Positions 27,402-39,720 of a stretch of 64,000 nt of DNA are shown here, piece after piece (within the stretch, counting starts at the first letter, position 1; the number at the start of each line of letters is the position of its first letter). This stretch comes from Straminergon stramineum (Eukaryota; Streptophyta; Bryopsida; Hypnales; Calliergonaceae). A program made the translations under genes and the position numbers. The stretch is from NCBI GenBank assembly GCA_963920665.1, contig OY987265.1, positions 17,985,001 to 18,049,000 of the forward strand. Reading direction: 5' to 3'. The notes under the pieces are model-generated. The model saw only the letters and a list, made by a program, of their open reading frames with translations. It ran no database searches and was not told the DNA's origin.

Positions 27402-29864
27402 TATAATCTTGGTTTTGCCTTTTCTTACAAAACCAAGGAAAACAAAAGTATAGGAGTTCTTACAAGGAAAGGTTTATACAATCTATTGTTTATATGATTA
27501 ATGTCACTTTTCAAATAGAATCGTATTTTATAATCAAATATGTATATTTATTTTAGACTCATGGCATATTAACACTCTCACTTCCAAGAATAATAGTTTG
27601 TTGGACAATCCATTACCAATGCGGCAATGCATAGACACAATGTATGAAGTCACAATTCCATCTAGTATTCTACAGGGAGGTCAAATAGTTTGGTCAAAAA
27701 TTCAAGTTTGGTCAAATTGTCTTATGCAATGAATGCTCTAGGACCTAATTATTACAAGATAATATTTATAAAATATTACATGTAATTCCTTAATCATATG
27801 TCGTTTATGTTTTGATCAAATAGTCCCGTCAATTTGCAACTATTGTACTTTGTGCAAGAATGCCTAATGTGTCAATCTACTATGTCAAATTTTTCCAATT
27901 AATACAAAGTATGGTGAGTATAGGTTTTAGACCGAAATTTTGTCTTTCTCCTATAGCTTTTATCCCTTAATCTTGGGTCAAATGTTTAGGTCAAAATCAT
28001 CCAAACCAACAATGGTTAGTTCCCAATGTCCAAAACTGTAGGGCAAAATTTCGTGAGCCACATTCAGTGGACCTAAAATCGTGGATTTCACACCCTATCC
28101 CTGTGTGATTTGGCTTATGACCATGCACCATACCCTATGGTTGTATGCCAAATCCCTAATTTCTTCCTCACAAGTTGTCTAAACAATGTAAGTTGCGATC
28201 TGGGAATCTGCTTCGAAGATGAAGGAACTGATTAATTTTGAATTCTCAATCCTCATCCCCCGTCACACACACAATCGCAAACTCCAATCTTTCTTCCCAC
28301 CAATTAATAGATGAAGGAACCAACACAAATACTACTTTTCAGACTAGTTTACGGCTACAACCAACAACTTCGATGACTAATATCTCATGCAATTCTTGTC
28401 CCATTCAAGAAATTTCAATGCGTAGTGAAATTGATTTTTCCTCTTCTTTTCATCAGTATAAGGCATGCCCTCTAACTTCTTGAGTGTCAAAAATTATTGC
28501 AGATTGAAGATCACAATTTCCATCAAACTACACTACAAGTCTAAATTGTTGAATCTTTTGATTTTGATTTTTGATTTTTGATCGGGGAACTGATTCAAGG
28601 ATGGAAGATCCTCAATGCCACAACGTCGCAATTCCAATCATTGATTTCTTTAGGGCTCTTAATTTAGCTTAAATCTCATTTCTTTGTTGCTCCATTTAGT
28701 TGCTCCAACAACCAACTTCTCGGCTCTGTCGTTGCTCTTGGGGTTGGAATTTGAATTTGAAATTTGACAATTATTCTTTGCTCCCCCGCACCAACACGTG
28801 GCAATGTTCACCAACATCGTCGAATTAGGGTTGAAAATTTTGAAATTTCGCTCCTTACTCTTTCTTTAGCCTCTCTCTAATAATTTGGGTTCTTTAGCTG
28901 GTTCCTTATTCTTGCCAATCTGATCCGCCATTGTATTTGCATGCCACAACCTCGCAACTCTCGGCAATGCTCCAATTTGAAAAATAATCTCACTGTTCAC
29001 TCGGCAAATTGCTTCCAACTTACTAATTAGGTTGATCAATACACTTGTTCAGCAATCCTCCAAGCAAAAACCCAAAAACTTCCTCCAACTTGATGCATAA
29101 AGAACTGGAAATTTTCCAACTTGGCTGTAATCATAATGGTGCAATAGCCAAATTGACACACTCCTACTCATGCACTACAACGACACCCAAACCCTAATTG
29201 GAATTGGTAGCTCACCCTGGACTTCACTTCCTTTGCCAACTTGGCTTTCACAACCAATTCCGCATTCAACTATGAAGCTTCAACCTAAAATTCGACACTC
29301 TATGCCCTATTACGACGCCACAAAAACACCACTAACACCAAATTGGACTATACACAATCACACCTCACACATCAAAAGACACAAAAACACTCCAAATTGC
29401 TCTCTGACTCAATCTCCAAAGCAATGCCTGACAATTTCCACTCAACTGTATGCACTCAACCAGTTCACCCAAATTGCCTTTGAAAATCTGCTTCAAAACA
29501 CAATGCTGGAACAACAAAGTCACGTGCCTAATTTGGTACACAACCTCTTAGTTCCCTCTAAGTTGATAACTTGCCTATTTGGCAGCTTGACTAATGATTT
29601 CCATTTGAAATGATACTTTTTTCTTTTCAAGGGGTCTTTGTCACCTCTTTCTCCAATTTGGAATGTCACCTCCAACATGACGGGTTTTTATTGTCTTAAG
29701 TTTTTTGTTTTTTTGTTTTTTTGTTTTGTTTTTCATTTTTTTTTCATTTTTCATTTTCAAAATTTAACTCTATTTGTATATATTTTATAATTACTATTAG
29801 TAGTAGTAGTAGTATTTTGATTTTATTAAGGTTTAAAGTTTTAAATTTTTGAATTGGAATACCA
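27402..29864 (-). mobile_element. 3' LTR of a decayed Ty3/gypsy element (minus strand)
   Basis: The left part (27402 to about 27950), read on the minus strand, matches the plus-strand LTR piece that ends at 32552: both share blocks such as ctatttgaaaagtgacatta, gtcctagagcat, atttgacctcc and a terminal gattaca/gattata. The 5' border is placed at the TG at 29864, next to the polypurine tract downstream of the integrase remnant. The LTR would be about 2.46 kb, long but within the range of plant gypsy elements. The borders come from one pairwise comparison and junction logic, so the outer one is less sure. Confidence 0.6.
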
Positions 29865-29880
29865 CTAGCCCCCCCAAAGA
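29865..29880 (-). other. Polypurine tract of the minus-strand gypsy element
   Basis: Read on the minus strand, TCTTTGGGGGGGCTAG lies directly after the stop region of the integrase remnant and before the TG that opens the 3' LTR. This is the position and composition expected of the plus-strand primer for reverse transcription. Confidence 0.5.
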
Positions 29881-29899
29881 AAAATGCCGACCCCGGCAT

Positions 29900-31612
29900 T
29901 TAAGCAAAATATGGCTTAAGCCGGAAACCATTAATCCTAGTTAGAAGCAAATTTCCTTCAAAGTCTTGAAGTTGCAATGACCCATCCAGATTAACATCAA
30001 CAACTTCATAAGGACCAAGCCAGTGCATTTGAAGTTTTCTTGGAAATTTAAAGAAACAACTATCATATAATAACACCAAACTACCAACTTTAAATTCTTT
30101 AGGACGCAATTTAGAGTCATAATAAGATTTCCACCTATTTTGGGTTGCTAAAGTATTTAAATAAGCTTCTCTACGTTTTTCATCAAAAGCTTCCAATTGG
30201 ATTAATCTTACCTGTAAACTCTCCTTATCACCCAATTTGTTTTCTATAGCCACTCGTAAACTAGAAATTTCAAATTCAATAGGAAGAATGGCCTCTTGGC
30301 TGTACACCAATTGGAAAGGGGAAAACCCTGTAGTACCTTTGTAAGCGGTACGGTATGCCCATAACGCACTCCAAAGCTTTTCATTCCAATTAGTAGTGAT
30401 ACCACTAATAGTCTTAGTTAAAATCTTACATAATATCCCATTTGTTTTTTCCGTTTGCCCATTAGCACGAGGGTGATAAGGGGCCGTTTTTTGGTGTTTA
30501 ATTAAAAACCAATTAGTAAGCTCTTCAATCATGGCATTTAAGAAATGTGTGCCCCAATCACTAATTAACTCTTTTGGGCACCCAAATCGGGAAATGATAT
30601 TTTCATATAAAAAACGTACCACGGTTTTGGCATCGTCATTACAGGTGGCCATTGCCTCTACCCATTTTGTGGCATAATCTATAGCTACTAAAATATATTT
30701 TTTATATCCATACTTTGTGGCTGGGGCAATAGGGCCCACAAAGTCGATTCCCTATTTTTCAAATGGGGCCAATGCCATAAGGGGTATTAAGGGTATAGCC
30801 ATAGAAGGTGAGGGTTTACCTACCTGTTAGCATGGATTGCATTTCTTGGCAAAATTGTGGGCATCTCGAAATAGAGACGGCCACCAATAGCCTGCCAACA
30901 ATACCTTTTGTGCTGTAGAAATGCCAGCAAAGTGGCCACCACACGAATCTAAGTGGCAACCCTACAAAATATCATTAATTTCACTTTTATAAATGCACCT
31001 CCTTAAAACATTGTCATGGCCCAACTTATATAAAGTTTGACATAATAATGTATAAGGGCCACTTTTCCTAATTAGGGCTTGTTTTTGCTTCACACTATAA
31101 TCCCTAGGAAAGGAACCGGTAGACAAATAATTTAGGATATTAGCATATTCAGTATGAATAATGTCCACCTCAAATAGGTTTGCGTCAAGGAGATCATCTT
31201 CAATTGGAGACCCCTTTGGATCTAAAGGTTCTTCTATATGAGATAAAAAATCAGCATTCGAATGTTACTTTCCAAGATGAACGACTACATCAAATTGGAA
31301 TTCTTAAAGCAACAAAATCCATTGGGCTAACCTACTACTAAGTTGTGGTTTATTTATAACATACTTAAGAGTGTCGTGTTCAACATAAAAAGTAAAGTTG
31401 TTACCTAATAGGTAATGTCTAAATTTTTGGACTGCGTACACGGTACACCATACCCAAGGCTTCCCTTTCGGTAGTTGTATAATTTCTTTCCGCCAAAATT
31501 AATTGCCAACTGGCATAATATATAGGGTGATCCCTATTAGCATCATCCTTTTGGCTAAGTACACAACCCATAGCTACATTACTTGCATCCACATATACAT
31601 GGAAAACCCTAT
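29900..31612 (-). pseudogene. Ty3/gypsy pol remnant: RNase H, zinc-binding and integrase regions
   Basis: Reading down the minus strand, 31600-31290 encodes an RNase H region (VDASNVAMGCVLSQ, ERNYTTTEREALGMVYA). 30960-30830 encodes an integrase zinc finger of the H-H-C-C type (GGHFAG near its start, KKCNPC near its end). 30739-29900 is an intact 279-aa frame with the integrase core: AIDYATKWVEA, ISDWGTHF and HPRANGQTEKTN carry the expected D, D and E. The C-terminal region GPYEVV follows. In-frame stops in the RNase H region and after the zinc finger (about 30828) show it is dead. Reverse transcriptase, protease and gag are missing: homology ends at about 31612, where plus-strand LTR sequence begins. 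Confidence 0.9.
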
Positions 31613-31619
31613 TCTAGAA

Positions 31620-32552
31620 GCTTACCATTGCCATAGGTCTACAATTTTTGGACTTAGGTCCTAAACACACCCATAGGGTCTGATTTCATGGTTAAAGGCT
31701 ATATTCTACGCCTACAAGGTTAATTTCCATGATTTTAAGTACTGTTTTGTATGGTTTTAAAGTTGGTTCCTTGGGGACTTAGGTCCCTTGTTTGTTCTTT
31801 ACGAATTTTAAGTTTTGGTCATAGATTTTAAATATATGGTCAATTTGTAAATTGTTCCAATGTTATGTTTGCCAAGGTTTTAGGTTTATCTTTTGAGCAA
31901 ACATAAGAATTGGATCCATGTTTTGGTTGCATGTAGGTACTAACTTTGTGGTCATTTGGATCATTTGACCTGGAATAATTTGACCAAAAGCAAAAGCGGG
32001 AGAAAAAAAAATAAGAAAAAAATTTGATCATTGGTAAAATTCTAAACTCAACATAATTTACATAACTGGGAACAATTTGACATAGAATACGGAATTGCTA
32101 AGACATTTTTATATAAACGTGATAGCTGTAGATTGACTAGATAAATTTGACCTAAACATAAAAAGGTATAATTAATGAATTATGTGTACTATTTTATAAG
32201 TATTATCTTGTTATGATTAAGTCCTAGAGCATGCATCATATAAGAATCATTTGACCAAACCTGATTTATTTGATAAAGAATGATTTGACCTCCTTTTAGA
32301 ATACTATATAGGATTGAGACTTCATTGAGTTTGCATTGGTAAAGGAATATTCACCAAATTATTACTCTTGGGTATAAGAATGTTTGTGAATCATAAACCT
32401 AATTCTAGGTATTTTCAAAGTTTTAAGTATTATTCTATTTGAAAAGTGACATTAGCCACATATACAATAGACTAACTAAACCTTTTCCACAAAGAATCCC
32501 TATACTTGTATTTTCTTGGGTTTTGGAGAATATTCCAAAATTCTAGATTACA
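31620..32552 (+). mobile_element. 3' part of a plus-strand gypsy LTR
   Basis: This piece matches the terminal part of the minus-strand LTR at 27402-27950 in inverted orientation, with many substitutions and small indels. It ends with gattaca at 32552, immediately before a primer binding site, so it is the U5 end of a 5' LTR. Its left border abuts the truncated RNase H region of the other element, marking a rearrangement or nested insertion. Confidence 0.65.
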
Positions 32553-32555
32553 TTT

Positions 32556-32573
32556 TGGTGTTGTTGCCGGGGA
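32556..32573 (+). other. Retrotransposon primer binding site, CpG-decayed
   Basis: The sequence TGGTGTTGTTGCCGGGGA lies a few bases after the LTR end. Plant Ty3/gypsy elements commonly carry TGGCGCCGTTGCCGGGGA here as the tRNA primer binding site. The differences are C-to-T changes, as expected from deamination of methylated cytosines. Confidence 0.75.
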
Positions 32574-33292
32574 AAGGTCTTGGCTATTGGTGGCTAAGAT
32601 GTGAAATAGAAAAGGAATTTTCTTTTATAAGGAAACAAAACAAAACAAAATGTGAGAATTGATTAGGAAAAATAGGAAATGTAACTTCCTTATGAAGATT
32701 AAGATTCAAAAGGAATGACATGTATTTTTCCTAGTAGTTTTCTTGCAAACATGATTCCTAATTAAATATGATAAAATTCCTAAAGTAAAAAAAATAAAAG
32801 TAAATGAAAAAATGGAAAATATAAATTATAGTTTTCAAGAAGTATTGAAATAGGAATGAACTAGATAGGACTTGGTGAGAAAATAACCCAAGAACTTATT
32901 GATGGAATTTCAGTGGTGCTATTCTGTGAGCATGAGCCTATGAGCGGTGAGCAGGGATTATGTGAATGGTGAGCACTAGAATTTGAAAAAATAGTCAAAA
33001 ACTCAATGAAATTAGTAAAAAATATAAAATTTGAAGTTTTTAGGCAAAATCTTCTATTTTGTGTAAATTTTGGGACCTATTTCTATAGACCTATTATCAT
33101 GGACTTATTACCATGGGTATATACTATTTTTATTAGAGTTGATATTTTTAATTTTGCCTATAGTAATAAAAGTATATACATTGAAGACGAAGAGTTGAAT
33201 TGTTGTGAAAGATGAGCTAGGATGGAAAAAAGATAGTATATAGAATATTCCAACAAATAACAAAATTTGACAGAAGTGAAATTGATACTTCT
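32574..33292. other. Untranslated remnant downstream of the primer binding site
   Basis: This AT-rich segment would be the leader of the plus-strand gypsy element, but no gag or other frame is recognised and the element appears truncated. Nothing else is seen. Confidence 0.4.
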
Positions 33293-33850
33293 TCAGCTAC
33301 GTGTGTAACTGTAGTTTAAAGTCAAGTTTAACTCTAAGATTCTTGGAATTTTAGGTATTCCGGGGCCCCCCTTTGAAACGTTGATGGAACTGGCCTTAAT
33401 GAGGAGGCACTTCACTTCATTGAAGTTGAAACTTGGAGAATATATGAACTTGTCTTCCATTGAGTTCATCTTGCAAATGTAACAAAATAAGTAATAAAGA
33501 TGTCTGCAATTAACATATTGTTGGTGTCCACCAATTGCTAAGATAGCTATGTCCACAAAATCAAGACAAGTGCACTCCGAGTACATGCCAAGGGTGATTT
33601 GATAAACTTTATGCTTGGACTCCATTCCAGTTTGAAGAGAGATTATGGCTCGAAGTCCACGAAAGGGAAGCATGGTAACTCCCAAAATCAATCCTTTCAC
33701 GTTCGTTGCACTCTCCCACTTATTGCGATGCTTAATAGTAGGAGCATTTGCAATATGTCTAATCGGCTTGCTTCTTCGAGTTGTTGGATAGGTGTTTGCA
33801 TGTGCAGGGCTAGCTTGATCATAAAGGACAGCCTCCAATATGTTGGACAT
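33293..33850 (-). pseudogene. SWIM-like zinc-finger segment, probably the C-terminal part of a MULE-like transposase
   Basis: An open 185-aa minus-strand frame contains ECTCLDF followed by a GGHQQYVNC-RHLYYLF segment: a C-x-C...C-x-H arrangement like the SWIM zinc finger of MULE/FAR1-type transposases. It lies on the same strand as, and downstream of, other fragments at 34679-35284 and 41020-42225 that appear to be parts of one protein. No start is assigned. SWIM fingers also occur in other proteins, so the family call rests on the pattern and the transposon-rich context. Confidence 0.5.
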
Positions 33851-34678
33851 TGTGAATAATTGACGAGGTGATATAGGTGGTCATTTTTGGAGTTGGAAGC
33901 TAGTCTCTTAGAGAAGAATTGTTTCTTGGTGACTTAGACTAGTGCTTGTGAGTACTAGCCAAAAGTTTGATTGTTGAGGCTAGTCAATCATCCAAGTACG
34001 TTTAGATCCTTGAACACATTGGTGAATATCATCTGGGCAAAACCAAAAATCTGTCACAATCTCCTTATTCTTGCCATATTGTTTCTTTCTACTGCGGTAC
34101 ATAGGAATAGGAGTGCCTTTAGATCCCTTTGAAATTTTGGCAATGCAACGGATGTTTGATTCTCATTATTGAGCGTGACATTTGCAGCTGGACTTGTGGG
34201 ATAGTTTCGCTATCCCGGGTACGCAACTTCCATATTATATGGCCCTGATTATAATCACTTATAATGCATTTTAATTCAATCTTAAGGGATGTCATTTGTT
34301 TTAATGTAGAATAATCTTGTAGCCCTTTTAACAAGGAATCCAAAAATATACTTATGTACATGAAACAAATATTTTTGAAGACAATAATAGCATTAAAAAA
34401 CTAATTATAAGAGTTTTTTTAATACATGTATCATAGGCCGAGCTAGGCAACCTTTGGGGCTTTCTAATAAAAATTTAATTTTAACTAGACCCGACTTCTT
34501 TGTATATATTTTTAAAAACTATGCATAGGTGTTTCAATTCTTCATATATATTGTGAGTTTTTTTCTAAAATGTATGCAATTCAGAATGATTTACATTTAA
34601 TTTTCTTTTAATTTGGTCTTCACCTAGCTTTTTGGTCTTTTTAATTTGATATAATTTTAACAAAAGCCGTCCTCTAAG

Positions 34679-35284
34679 CTATTTTAATGCCGATGACCCT
34701 TGTATATAATACAAGAGTTCCGTACCCGGGCTCACTATATGCCATTGCAAAGTGTCACAATCACTTTCCAATGCAGTTGTGACATGTAGTACGTTCTCAT
34801 AGTTACAAAGTTTATCAAATGTATTTGAGGCTTCTAGATCGGATCGTAACGCATGGTTGAGAGAAGTTGACCTTGTCTGGCAAATGGTAGTCACCATCCG
34901 ACCCAATGGAAAGGTCAAGCTTGCGCTTATTGCTTCCAAAAATCTCTTTGCCTTCCAAGTGTGGAACATGTGTTCCAATATTTGCTTCTCCAAGAAGTAC
35001 ATTCAATGCCTCCATGATTTTCTTTGGGTCACCATTGCATCTAGCGCCCTTTAACTTCAACTCTTCTTTAGATGGTCCCAACCTTGATGTTTTGTTGTTT
35101 AAGAATGCTCGATAATTTGTCATTTGCATGAAGGCTCGAAAGCCTCAAATGTAGTCATCACAAGTGGCGTCAAACAAATTATTACCTCGATTACCCAACT
35201 GCTGCAACCATTTGTTGTAGACTGTTTTGGATAAGTTGCATGATGGCATGTCTATCATTTCTTCAATACTTAGATCTTGTAAGA
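34679..35284 (-). pseudogene. Middle fragment of the same decayed minus-strand ORF
   Basis: Minus-strand frames at 35284-35145 (SIEEMIDMPSCNL, NKWLQQLGN) and 35129-34815 (SKEELKLKGARCNGDPKKI, VPHLEGKEIFGSNKRKLD) have coding-like composition and are separated by an in-frame stop near 35145. A foldback element is inserted at 35285, cutting this segment from upstream parts. I do not recognise a named domain; grouping with the SWIM segment is by strand, order and decay state. Confidence 0.4.
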
Positions 35285-36363
35285 GGGTCATTGCAAGAAA
35301 CACCAACCGTTTTTTCGTCACAATCAATGTGACTCTCTTGTCATCCACTATAACTTTTGAATTTCAAACCCAATGCCCAAAATAAAAAACGTATTTCTAG
35401 TTAACTTGATTGTCATTATATTTTTTATTTTTTAGAAATTTTTAAAAATCATTTTATATTTAAATGTCCATTATATTAATATGTCACACTTTCAAGTTTA
35501 GGGTTTTTTTTGTACTAATTACCAATTTAAATTAATGATTATTGGTTGAAATTTCTGTGGTATATTCCTATAGTAGGTAGACATGTCCCTACCAAAGGGC
35601 ATCTAAAAAACCATTATTTTATGTCCTCCATGTTTGTGCAAAGAGGCCTCTCTTGCGTGTGCACTTGTAAACATTAGAAATGGTTTTGACCTTATTTATT
35701 TGATCCAATCTCATTGCCATAAAGTCTTTTCCAATGGTCAATTTTTAGTTTCTTTAAAAATTGATTTTCCTATTTTCTACAAATTAAAATGTCCAAATTG
35801 TATTTATTGGGACAACTTTTTGGACATAGAATTTTGGTGAAGAAAATACATAATTGGACATTTTTATTTTTATAAAATGAAAAAATCAATTTTAAATAAA
35901 ACTAAAATCTTGCATTTGTAAGTATTTCATAGTGATGAAATTTGACCAAAAAAATGAGGTCAAAACCATTTCTAATGTTTACAAGTGCCTGTGCAAGAGA
36001 GGCCTCTTTGCACAAACGTGGAGGACATAAAATAATGTTTTTTTAGATGCCCTTTGGTAGGGACATGTCTACCTACTATAGAAATATACCACAACAATTT
36101 CAACCCAAAATCATTAAATTGAACCGGTATTTAGTATAAGAAACCCCTAAATCTGAAAGCATAACTACTACACAAAATTGTGATTTATATAGAAAATAGT
36201 TTTTAAATTTTTTTGAAAAATAGAGGTTACGATGAAAATCAAAACTTATAGAAATAGATTTTTTATTTTGGGCATTGAGTTCATAATTCAAAAGTTCTAG
36301 TAGTTGATAGGAACCGGTTTCCAAAACGCTATGCAAAACGGACGGTATTTCTTGCAATGACCC
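35285..36363. mobile_element. Foldback TIR element, 1079 bp, with arms of about 430 bp
   Basis: The two arms, about 35285-35712 and 35936-36363, are inverted copies. Shared blocks include cccaatgcccaaaataaaaaa, ggtagacatgtccctaccaa, ttatgtcctcca and tgcaaagaggcctctcttgc. Termini are GGGTCATTGCAAGAAA and its complement, flanked by aaga on both sides, a possible 4-bp target duplication. The centre of about 220 bp is not coding. The termini resemble those of the 42270-43042 element (GGGTGATTGCAAGAAA), suggesting one superfamily. It is non-autonomous. Confidence 0.85.
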
Positions 36364-38199
36364 AAGAGAAAACATTGGTGAAGCCTATAAAAAAATTTGT
36401 GGAATTCCATAGACCATCAAAAATTTGGGACTATGAGGAACTGTATAGTTGTAGATCTCATTAGTAGGTGGTTGAGACACCTCTCAGCCCCGAGAAGTAA
36501 CAACCCCCTTCACAATATTGATCTAAAAATCGCTACAAGCATTGAAGACACTACAAGAAAACGAGTGTTTCATGACTATAAAAATATGACTAGAGATGAC
36601 TGGCAACTACTCACAGTCATATTTTTGGAACCTAAGACTTTGGATAAGAATATGACTGCTAGTCATATTCTAGCGTGGTATTTTGAGGATGTATAGTATA
36701 TGTCCATTGGAAATACCAAAATACTTTATAGGGAATGACAGGGAACATGTTTGGAGAACATCCAATCATATTTTATAGTCATATCTTTATGGTTGTGACT
36801 TTTTTTTTCTTTTGGGGCAGCCCAAGGTAAATTTGAGTGGGAAACATGCTTAGAGAGGTCTTAGTCATATTTTTGCTTCAGTCATATTTCGTAGTCATAT
36901 TTTGCAGGCAATCATATTTCATAGTCATATTTTTCTTTTGTGTGTGTGTGGGCAAACCTAGGAAAAGTTCGGCAATCTAAAATGGCCTTCTTGTATTTTG
37001 GCCATAGGGACCATCCCTTGGGGTGTACACATCACTTTTTTTATTTTTATTAAAAAAAGGATAATTTTCTATTGTATGTTTTGTCTATAACAAAATTGGC
37101 ATCTAATAAATTTGGGTGCCACACGTTCATATTTCAATTCATTAATTTATATTACTTATAGGTTTTACAAGTGAATTAAAAAAAAAATTAATGGTAGGAA
37201 ACAATAGATGGGTTCATATTTGGATCATCTCATAGGAAGGGATTGGGGAAGGGTCTCCAAATGCATGTGAAACATATTTTGATTTTGAAGTTCACATACA
37301 CTTTTGGTGATAGAAACAATCCTCAAAAGTATTATTCCAAACATAGACTTCGTTATCATTACATAAAGAGTTTATTCTTTCACATACACATTAGGTCAAG
37401 AAAAGATGGTCAATCTTATAGGAGAGTGTAGTGGCAGTGGCAGTGGCAGTGCTTGATGAATCATATGATGAATGCTATCCTTTTCATTGACATTTTTCCT
37501 ACAAAGACCAACACAATTACATGGTGTGTTTATGTGTGATGAGTTGAAGAGAATACTATATATAAAATTCAAATTAAAACACGAAAGACAATTTCATTTA
37601 CAACACTTCTAGCTATGATTGGAGACTCAATTATAGTTTGCATCAAAAAATTCTAGTAACATATCACACTTGAAAAAATAGATAAAAATTATGGAAGATA
37701 GAGAATGATGAAATTGGATAATCTATAGTGTTAGTTTTGGATAAAAAAATACCAAAGTTCATCCAATTCAAATCAAAAAGGGAATTTGAAATGTAGTGAC
37801 ATTTAGAATCCAATTTTGAAAGTAAAAATGAATTTAGACTTATAGGCTAAAAGAAAATGTTGGATGAAATCTTGAAGGATGAATTAGAGACAAAACTTCA
37901 TCCATTTATATTTTTTTGTTATTGGGCTTCAAATTTCCTAAGTTTGATATTTAAGTATTGTTCAATGGGCATTCTAAGCAATGATCAATTTTTTTACTAA
38001 TGATAAACTATAAATGATTCACATCTAAACTAAAACAAATACAAACTATAAAAGTTAGAGGTTTTAATTGGTTTTGGCCAATCTAGGCCAAAACTCTAGA
38101 CCTCCAGATTTCAAGGATATAGATAAAACACTCACATATATCATGTATTGAAGTTTGTCTCTTTTTTAAGAAGGTTCTCTACAATGTTATATAAGCCAT

Positions 38200-38363
38200 A
38201 ACTAGAAGAAATCTTTATTTGCCTCAACAAAATCTACATGACGTGTTTGTTGAGGCAAACGCAAAATCTGTGATGAAAAATGCAGTAAAATGAAAATTTT
38301 GCATTTCCTTCAACAAATACGTCATGTACATTTTGTTGAGGAAAACAAAGATTTCTTCTAGTG
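38200..38363. mobile_element. CACTA MITE, 164 bp, nested in the larger CACTA element
   Basis: The ends AACTAGAAGAAATCTTT and AAAGATTTCTTCTAGTG pair as terminal inverted repeats, with the first C changed to A on the left. The inner arms (caacaaaatctacatgacgtg / caacaaatacgtcatgtacattttgttg) extend the pairing over nearly the whole element. CAT flanks both sides (38197-38199, 38364-38366). Confidence 0.85.
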
Positions 38364-38899
38364 CATATTTATAGAAGGACTCTATAGGGCCGTTTAGAAG
38401 TTATAAAATTATTCATATGAAGATTGAGGCTCACCATGATACACATGTTTGTATTGCAATTAAAAGATGGTTCTTTGAATGTTCTATCAAAGATATAGAC
38501 TGTAAAAATATAATCATTTTTTCTATTCAAAAGTACTTTTAAGTAGTGCCTATGTCAAATATTTTTGCTCTTATATACTTAGTGTATAGACATAGATACT
38601 TTGATTGATGTAAGGCATTTGTTCAGTTGTCTTTTTTTGCCATAACTATAGGTGCTTAAGGCCTTGCAATTTCCCTTAAGACATTTTGTAGAATTATATT
38701 GCAACATACATCCACCTTGTAGCAAAGTTTATTATTAAAATAACTTAATTGTTTAGTATAGTCATATTTAGTGAGTCGCATAACTACGTCAAGTCACATG
38801 ACTAGAACAAGTCATGTGCATGACTAAAGTGAGTTACATGACTAGGGTTTTGAACCCCTAGCCGCCATTGATTCAGAGTTTTGAAACCCTAGCTGCCGT

Positions 38900-39720
38900 T
38901 TCTTCTGCTTTGTTTTTTGTTGCCTCTTAGGTTTTGCTTCTTGTTGTTTTGTAGCTTTGACTTCTTCTTGCTTATTAGTTCTTAGTTTTTGTTGCTTCTT
39001 AGTTTTTGCTTCTTGTTTCTAATTTCATTTTGTTACCTCTTAATTTTTGCTTCCTAGTTTTTTATTCTTGCTTCTAGTTCTTCTTGTTACATCTTAATTC
39101 TTGTTTCTTAGTTTTTGTTTCTTGCTTCTAGTTCCCTTTTGTTATGTCTTAATTGTTGTCTCTTATTGTTTCTTAGTTTTTGCTCCTTGCTTCTAGTTTC
39201 CTCTTGTTATGTCTTAATTCTTGCTACTTAATTCTTACCTCTTCTTGTTTCTTAGTTTGTGCTTCTCAATTTTTGCTCCTTGCTTCTAGTTTCCTCTTAT
39301 TATGTCTTAATTATTGCTACCTAATTCTTATCTCTTATTACTTTTTGGTTCTTGCTTTTAATTTCGTCTTAATGCATTTAAACTTGTGTTTTTTTATTGC
39401 CTTTCAATTCTTGTTTTTTCTTATTATTTGTTGCATTTTATTGCATTTCAACTTGTGTTTCTTGTTGCTTTTTGTTGCATCTTAGTTTTTGATTTTTCTT
39501 ATTATTTGTTGCATTTTATTGTATTTTAACTTGTATTTCTTGTTGCTTTTTATTGCATCTTAGTTCTTACTTCTTATTATTTGTTACATTTTATTGCATC
39601 TTAACTTGTGTTTTTTGTTGCTTTTTGTTGCATCTTAATTTTCCTTTCTTTTCATTACATCTTACTTCTTGCTTGTTATTATCTCTTAGCACTTGCCGCC
39701 TTTTAGTTCTTGTTCCCTTA
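38900..39720. repeat. Degenerate pyrimidine-rich array (ttcttgcttctagtt-like)
   Basis: About 800 bp consist of variants of a short unit of the kind gttgcttcttagtttttgcttc, drifting to ttgttgcattttattgcatctt in the second half. The hydrophobic open frames it yields (Leu, Cys, Phe, Ser rich) follow from the repeat and are not credible proteins. The array lies within the CACTA element. Confidence 0.75.

Noticed and set aside
29170..29613. A 147-aa plus-strand frame
   Set aside because: It lies within the probable LTR of a minus-strand gypsy element and has the His/Thr/Gln-rich composition expected from chance in that sequence.
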